A DNA stretch of 64,000 nucleotides, taken from DASPKM01 sp035628135 (GTDB lineage: Bacteria; Bacteroidota; Bacteroidia; Chitinophagales; Chitinophagaceae). Positions 61,351 to 64,000 of this stretch are shown here, piece by piece. How positions within the stretch are numbered: position 1 is the stretch's first letter; each line of letters starts with the position of its first letter. The position numbers and the translations under genes are program-made. Where the stretch lies: contig DASPKM010000004.1 of assembly GCA_035628135.1 (NCBI GenBank), forward strand, positions 310,001 through 374,000, written 5' to 3'. A model generated the notes under the pieces. It was given only the letters and a program-made list of their open reading frames with translations, was not told where the DNA came from and made no database searches.

Positions 61351-63696
61351 ATGCCTATCTTCGCCCCTCCTTTCGACCACCCCAAAAAACAAGTCCAGGA
61401 TGCCATTGCGCAAAAGGACTACTATACCGCCCTGTTCACAATCCATGATTGGCTGGCTGAATATCCTGATCACGAAGAGGCGGTGCAGTTTTGCACAGAC
61501 ATTCTGAAGCGTAAAGAGATTTCATTGGCCGATCCTGCATTGCAGGGGAAATTGAAAACCGCGGATGCGGATCAATTGTCGGGCCTGGGCATGGCTTTTC
61601 AAAAGGCAGACAGAACACGGGACGCGATATGGCTTTACGAACTGGCATTGCAGAAAGATCCTGATTCGCAGGAAGTGCTCGAACAATTGGCTGATTTGTA
61701 TGCCGAACAGCCCGGGGACCGGGACAAGGCCATCAACCATTACCTGCAATGCATCAATATCGAAAAGGCGAAACCCGATCCCGATCCCGTGTATTTGTCA
61801 CGCATTTATACCGCCATAAGCTATACTTATGTCGAGAAGATCGATCCCGAGAATGCAGAAATGTATGCCAAACTCGGCCTGGAGCACAACGTTGATAATT
61901 ATCCGTGCTATTACAACCTGGCCCTTGCATTGCAGATGCAGGAAAAACACCAGGAGGCCAACGATACATTGAATACTGCATGGAACTATGCTACCAACGA
62001 CTCAGAAAAAGGCGATACCCAGTTCATGCTCGGCGAAGTGGCCGACCAGTTGCACAAGCCGCACAAGGCTCGTGATTATTTTGTAGAAGCCCTGCGATAT
62101 GACGATAAAATGGTATATGCTTATCACAACCTGGTAACAGTGTCCCGCTCAACAAGCGAATTCGGCAGGGCTGTTTACTATGCCGGCAAGGCGCTGGAAC
62201 TGTATGAAGAAGCATATCTCGATAATCGGTTCGAAGATGAAAAGGGCAAATGTTATTACTACGCCGAAATGCTGCGCGATTACAAGCCTGGCAAAACAGA
62301 AAAGGATTTCGCGAAATGGGAAGAGTTGCTGCGTGAATACCACCGCGCGCATCCCGAAGACCCTGATGGTACGGGAGAACTGTTCAAAATGTTCTTTGCA
62401 AAGAAAAAAGCCATCGAGAACGGAGAAATATTTGCCGATAACTGGCACGGCGAATGGGTAAATCACCTGGAGGACGCACAAAGCAATGTAGTGGAATGGT
62501 ATGAGCGTGCAGTGCAGGCCTTCACGGATTATATCGCCAAGAACAAAAGGCCCTACCAGTTAACCTACCATCACGTTCAACTGGGATACATTTACCTCCT
62601 GTTCGAAATATACGACAAGGCAAAAGAAAGTTTCGAAGCCGCATTGAAGATAAATCCGCAGCACGCCAAAGCAATGGAAGGCATGGGCGTTGCTCATTTT
62701 AAGGCGGGCGAGTATCCTAAGGCGTTAGAATATTTCAAGAAAGCGGTGAACCTGCATCCCGGTTCATTGAACCTGGAATGCAACCTGGCAGACAGCTACC
62801 GGATGGCCGGGCAAACAGAAGAGGCCGAGCGCATTTATCAAAGAGTGCTGGCGCGCTGCCCAAAGTACCTGGACGCCCTCGCGGGCCTGGGCGAATGCAA
62901 CAAATCATGGGGCGATAAAGAAGTGGAAGCGGGCAATACCGCCGACTCCGAAGAATATTTTCAAAAAGCAAGGTCTTATTTCCAGCAGGTATTGGAACTA
63001 AGGAATGCGGCTAATTCCAGCAAGCAGCTTACCCGGCAGGAATTGAATGCGCTGTATTATTCGCTCGGCTATTCCAAAGTGCGGCTGTACGAAGCCAGCA
63101 AGGGTATAAACTTCGGGTTGCTGCTAGGCGCCAAGAAAAACCTGAACAGCGTGACCAAAAGCGCACCTGAATACGTGAAGTCGCAAAAAGCCGTACGCCT
63201 CATCAACCAAAAGATATTTTCCTATAGCTCGGTGTTGAACTTTGCGCCGGCCATTATATTTCTGGTTTCATTCCTGTTGTTGCTGGCAACGCAATACTTC
63301 ATGTTTAAAAAAGAAGACAAGGTGTACCAGCTGAACCGCGACTCTATACTTGCTTTGGCAAAGAAAAACTCGGACAGTACTATCCTGCTCAAATCCATAT
63401 CTCCGTTTTTGATGCAGGAATTTGTGGACCTAAAAGAAATAAAATCAAAGCTCGCTCCTTCAGTACAGCCGGCATTTTTAAATATGATGGATATGAAATC
63501 AGTGACGGAAAAACCCGTTGGTAAAGTAATAGACCTTGATTCCGTTTCTTACATTTCGCTTACGTTCGGAACACTGTTGTTCATGATCATCGGGCTGTTC
63601 CTGCCTTACATTGCAAAGATCAAGGTAGGCGCCATCGAAATGGAAAAGAACGCGATGGAAACAGTAAAGGCCACCAGCACCATCATCAAAAAATAA
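61351..63696 (+). CDS. Large membrane-anchored TPR protein
   Basis: This encodes 781 residues from the ATG at 61351; an open frame to 61249 precedes it but lacks coding character. Residues about 10-600 are TPR repeats (AIWLYELALQKDPDSQEVLEQ, DKAKESFEAALKINPQHAKA, YPKALEYFKKAVNLHPGSLN). A membrane helix at about 627 (FAPAIIFLVSFLLLLATQYF) and a second near 739 (FGTLLFMIIGLFLPYIAKI) close the protein. The TPR part is probably cytoplasmic, as there is no signal peptide. TPR stacks bind other proteins; the partner is unknown. Strong terminator after the gene. Confidence 0.83.
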   Translation: MPIFAPPFDHPKKQVQDAIAQKDYYTALFTIHDWLAEYPDHEEAVQFCTDILKRKEISLADPALQGKLKTADADQLSGLGMAFQKADRTRDAIWLYELALQKDPDSQEVLEQLADLYAEQPGDRDKAINHYLQCINIEKAKPDPDPVYLSRIYTAISYTYVEKIDPENAEMYAKLGLEHNVDNYPCYYNLALALQMQEKHQEANDTLNTAWNYATNDSEKGDTQFMLGEVADQLHKPHKARDYFVEALRYDDKMVYAYHNLVTVSRSTSEFGRAVYYAGKALELYEEAYLDNRFEDEKGKCYYYAEMLRDYKPGKTEKDFAKWEELLREYHRAHPEDPDGTGELFKMFFAKKKAIENGEIFADNWHGEWVNHLEDAQSNVVEWYERAVQAFTDYIAKNKRPYQLTYHHVQLGYIYLLFEIYDKAKESFEAALKINPQHAKAMEGMGVAHFKAGEYPKALEYFKKAVNLHPGSLNLECNLADSYRMAGQTEEAERIYQRVLARCPKYLDALAGLGECNKSWGDKEVEAGNTADSEEYFQKARSYFQQVLELRNAANSSKQLTRQELNALYYSLGYSKVRLYEASKGINFGLLLGAKKNLNSVTKSAPEYVKSQKAVRLINQKIFSYSSVLNFAPAIIFLVSFLLLLATQYFMFKKEDKVYQLNRDSILALAKKNSDSTILLKSISPFLMQEFVDLKEIKSKLAPSVQPAFLNMMDMKSVTEKPVGKVIDLDSVSYISLTFGTLLFMIIGLFLPYIAKIKVGAIEMEKNAMETVKATSTIIKK

Positions 63697-63717
63697 CAAC
63701 TGCTTTATCGGAAAACG

Positions 63718-63742
63718 AAAGGCCGCTTGCGCGGCCTTTTTT
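63718..63742. terminator. Bidirectional terminator
   Basis: A perfect 9-bp stem (AAAGGCCGC with GCGGCCTTT) with a TTGC loop is followed by T residues. It ends the TPR transcript and the convergent hydrolase. Confidence 0.88.
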
Positions 63743-64000
63743 ATTTCGAAGGTATTGTTGTTACATTTTCACTGATGAACTTCACCAGGTCGTTGGCAAA
63801 CCTTTCCGGCTGCTCCCAATGCAAGGCATGGCCCGTTTCTTCGTATATAATAAGCCGTGAGTTCCAGATGGTCTGCGACATCAACTGCTGGCCGGCCCTG
63901 GAACAGATGCCGTCCTTATCGCCCCAAAGGATCAGCACCGGTTTTTGAATGCCAGCAATTTCCTTGCGGAAGTCAACGCTGAGAAACCCTTCGGCAACCT
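63741..64000 (-). CDS. Alpha/beta hydrolase (N-terminal part outside window)
   Basis: Only the last 85 codons are inside the window, and the frame stays open to base 64000. The end reads KPVLILWGDKDGICSRAG, the Asp strand of alpha/beta hydrolases, then YEETGHALHWEQPERFANDL. That contains the catalytic His (GHALHWEQP), as in epoxide-hydrolase or haloperoxidase-like members. The nucleophile Ser lies beyond the window, so the substrate class cannot be judged. It converges on the TPR gene. Confidence 0.88.
   Translation of the reverse strand, partial: VAEGFLSVDFRKEIAGIQKPVLILWGDKDGICSRAGQQLMSQTIWNSRLIIYEETGHALHWEQPERFANDLVKFISENVTTIPSK

Noticed and set aside
59767..61473. 568-residue start for PPxGW copy 3
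   Set aside because: The ATG at 61158 begins a classic signal peptide; the extra 105 codons have no such feature and overlap the upstream control region.

Overview
The window looks like a chromosome segment of a Bacteroidota species, most likely of the Chitinophagaceae type. Supporting features are Por-type (T9SS) C-terminal sorting domains on a giant adhesin and a subtilase, a hybrid Y_Y_Y/LuxR regulator, LytS/LytTR and TPR-kinase/NarL two-component pairs, a Tricorn homologue, HYC_CC_PP and DUF2911 proteins, and promoters of the Bacteroidota form (TTG, 18-20 bp, TAnnTTTG). The species cannot be named from sequence alone.

Layout. 1-2.7 kb: 3' part of a one-component regulator, a small secreted protein and a GNAT acetyltransferase. 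3-10.5 kb: one 2525-residue surface protein with six exact 267-bp repeats. 10.6-12.3 kb: an AT-rich accessory patch with a duplicated tRNA-Ser 5' half, a frameshifted GIY-YIG gene, the intact tRNA-Ser(TGA) and a broken leucine-rich-repeat gene. 12.4-17.6 kb: a CheR-PAS-histidine kinase hybrid with a receiver protein, and a second lone receiver. 18-24.2 kb: Tricorn protease homologue, a membrane protein, a Crp/TauE remnant and two YeeE/YedE sulfur-transport halves. 24.3-30.4 kb: a leftward cluster of secreted proteins divergent from a TPR sensor kinase and NarL regulator (30.5-33.1 kb). 33.7-44.8 kb: a metal-efflux region (truncated MFS pump, HMA chaperone, HYC_CC_PP protein, CusC-CusB-metal-binding protein-DUF2911-CusA operon, P-type ATPase remnant). 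45-50.4 kb: DinB and YciI proteins, a probable zinc peptidase, a T9SS subtilase, a GGT remnant. 50.5-64 kb: small unknowns, DEAD-box helicase, LytTR/LytS pair, PepSY-like protein, two tiny hydrophilic proteins, M23 peptidase, a large TPR protein and the end of an alpha/beta hydrolase.

How genes work together. The RND operon, HMA protein and HYC_CC_PP protein form a copper/heavy-metal efflux unit, and two of its promoters share a 37-bp element (31/37 identical) that looks like a regulator site. The YeeE/YedE pair probably imports thiosulfate or a related sulfur compound, and its partner TauE/SafE gene has decayed. Three unrelated loci carry paralogues of one secreted family (here called the PPxGW family from a shared motif). 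It is the best candidate in the window for an undescribed family.

The window is rich in decayed genes. At least seven are recognisable, and several were made by internal deletions that fused distant parts of a gene or of neighbouring genes. No CRISPR array, rRNA, intact insertion sequence or prophage was seen. Family names rest on recognition of motifs by eye, without database searches.
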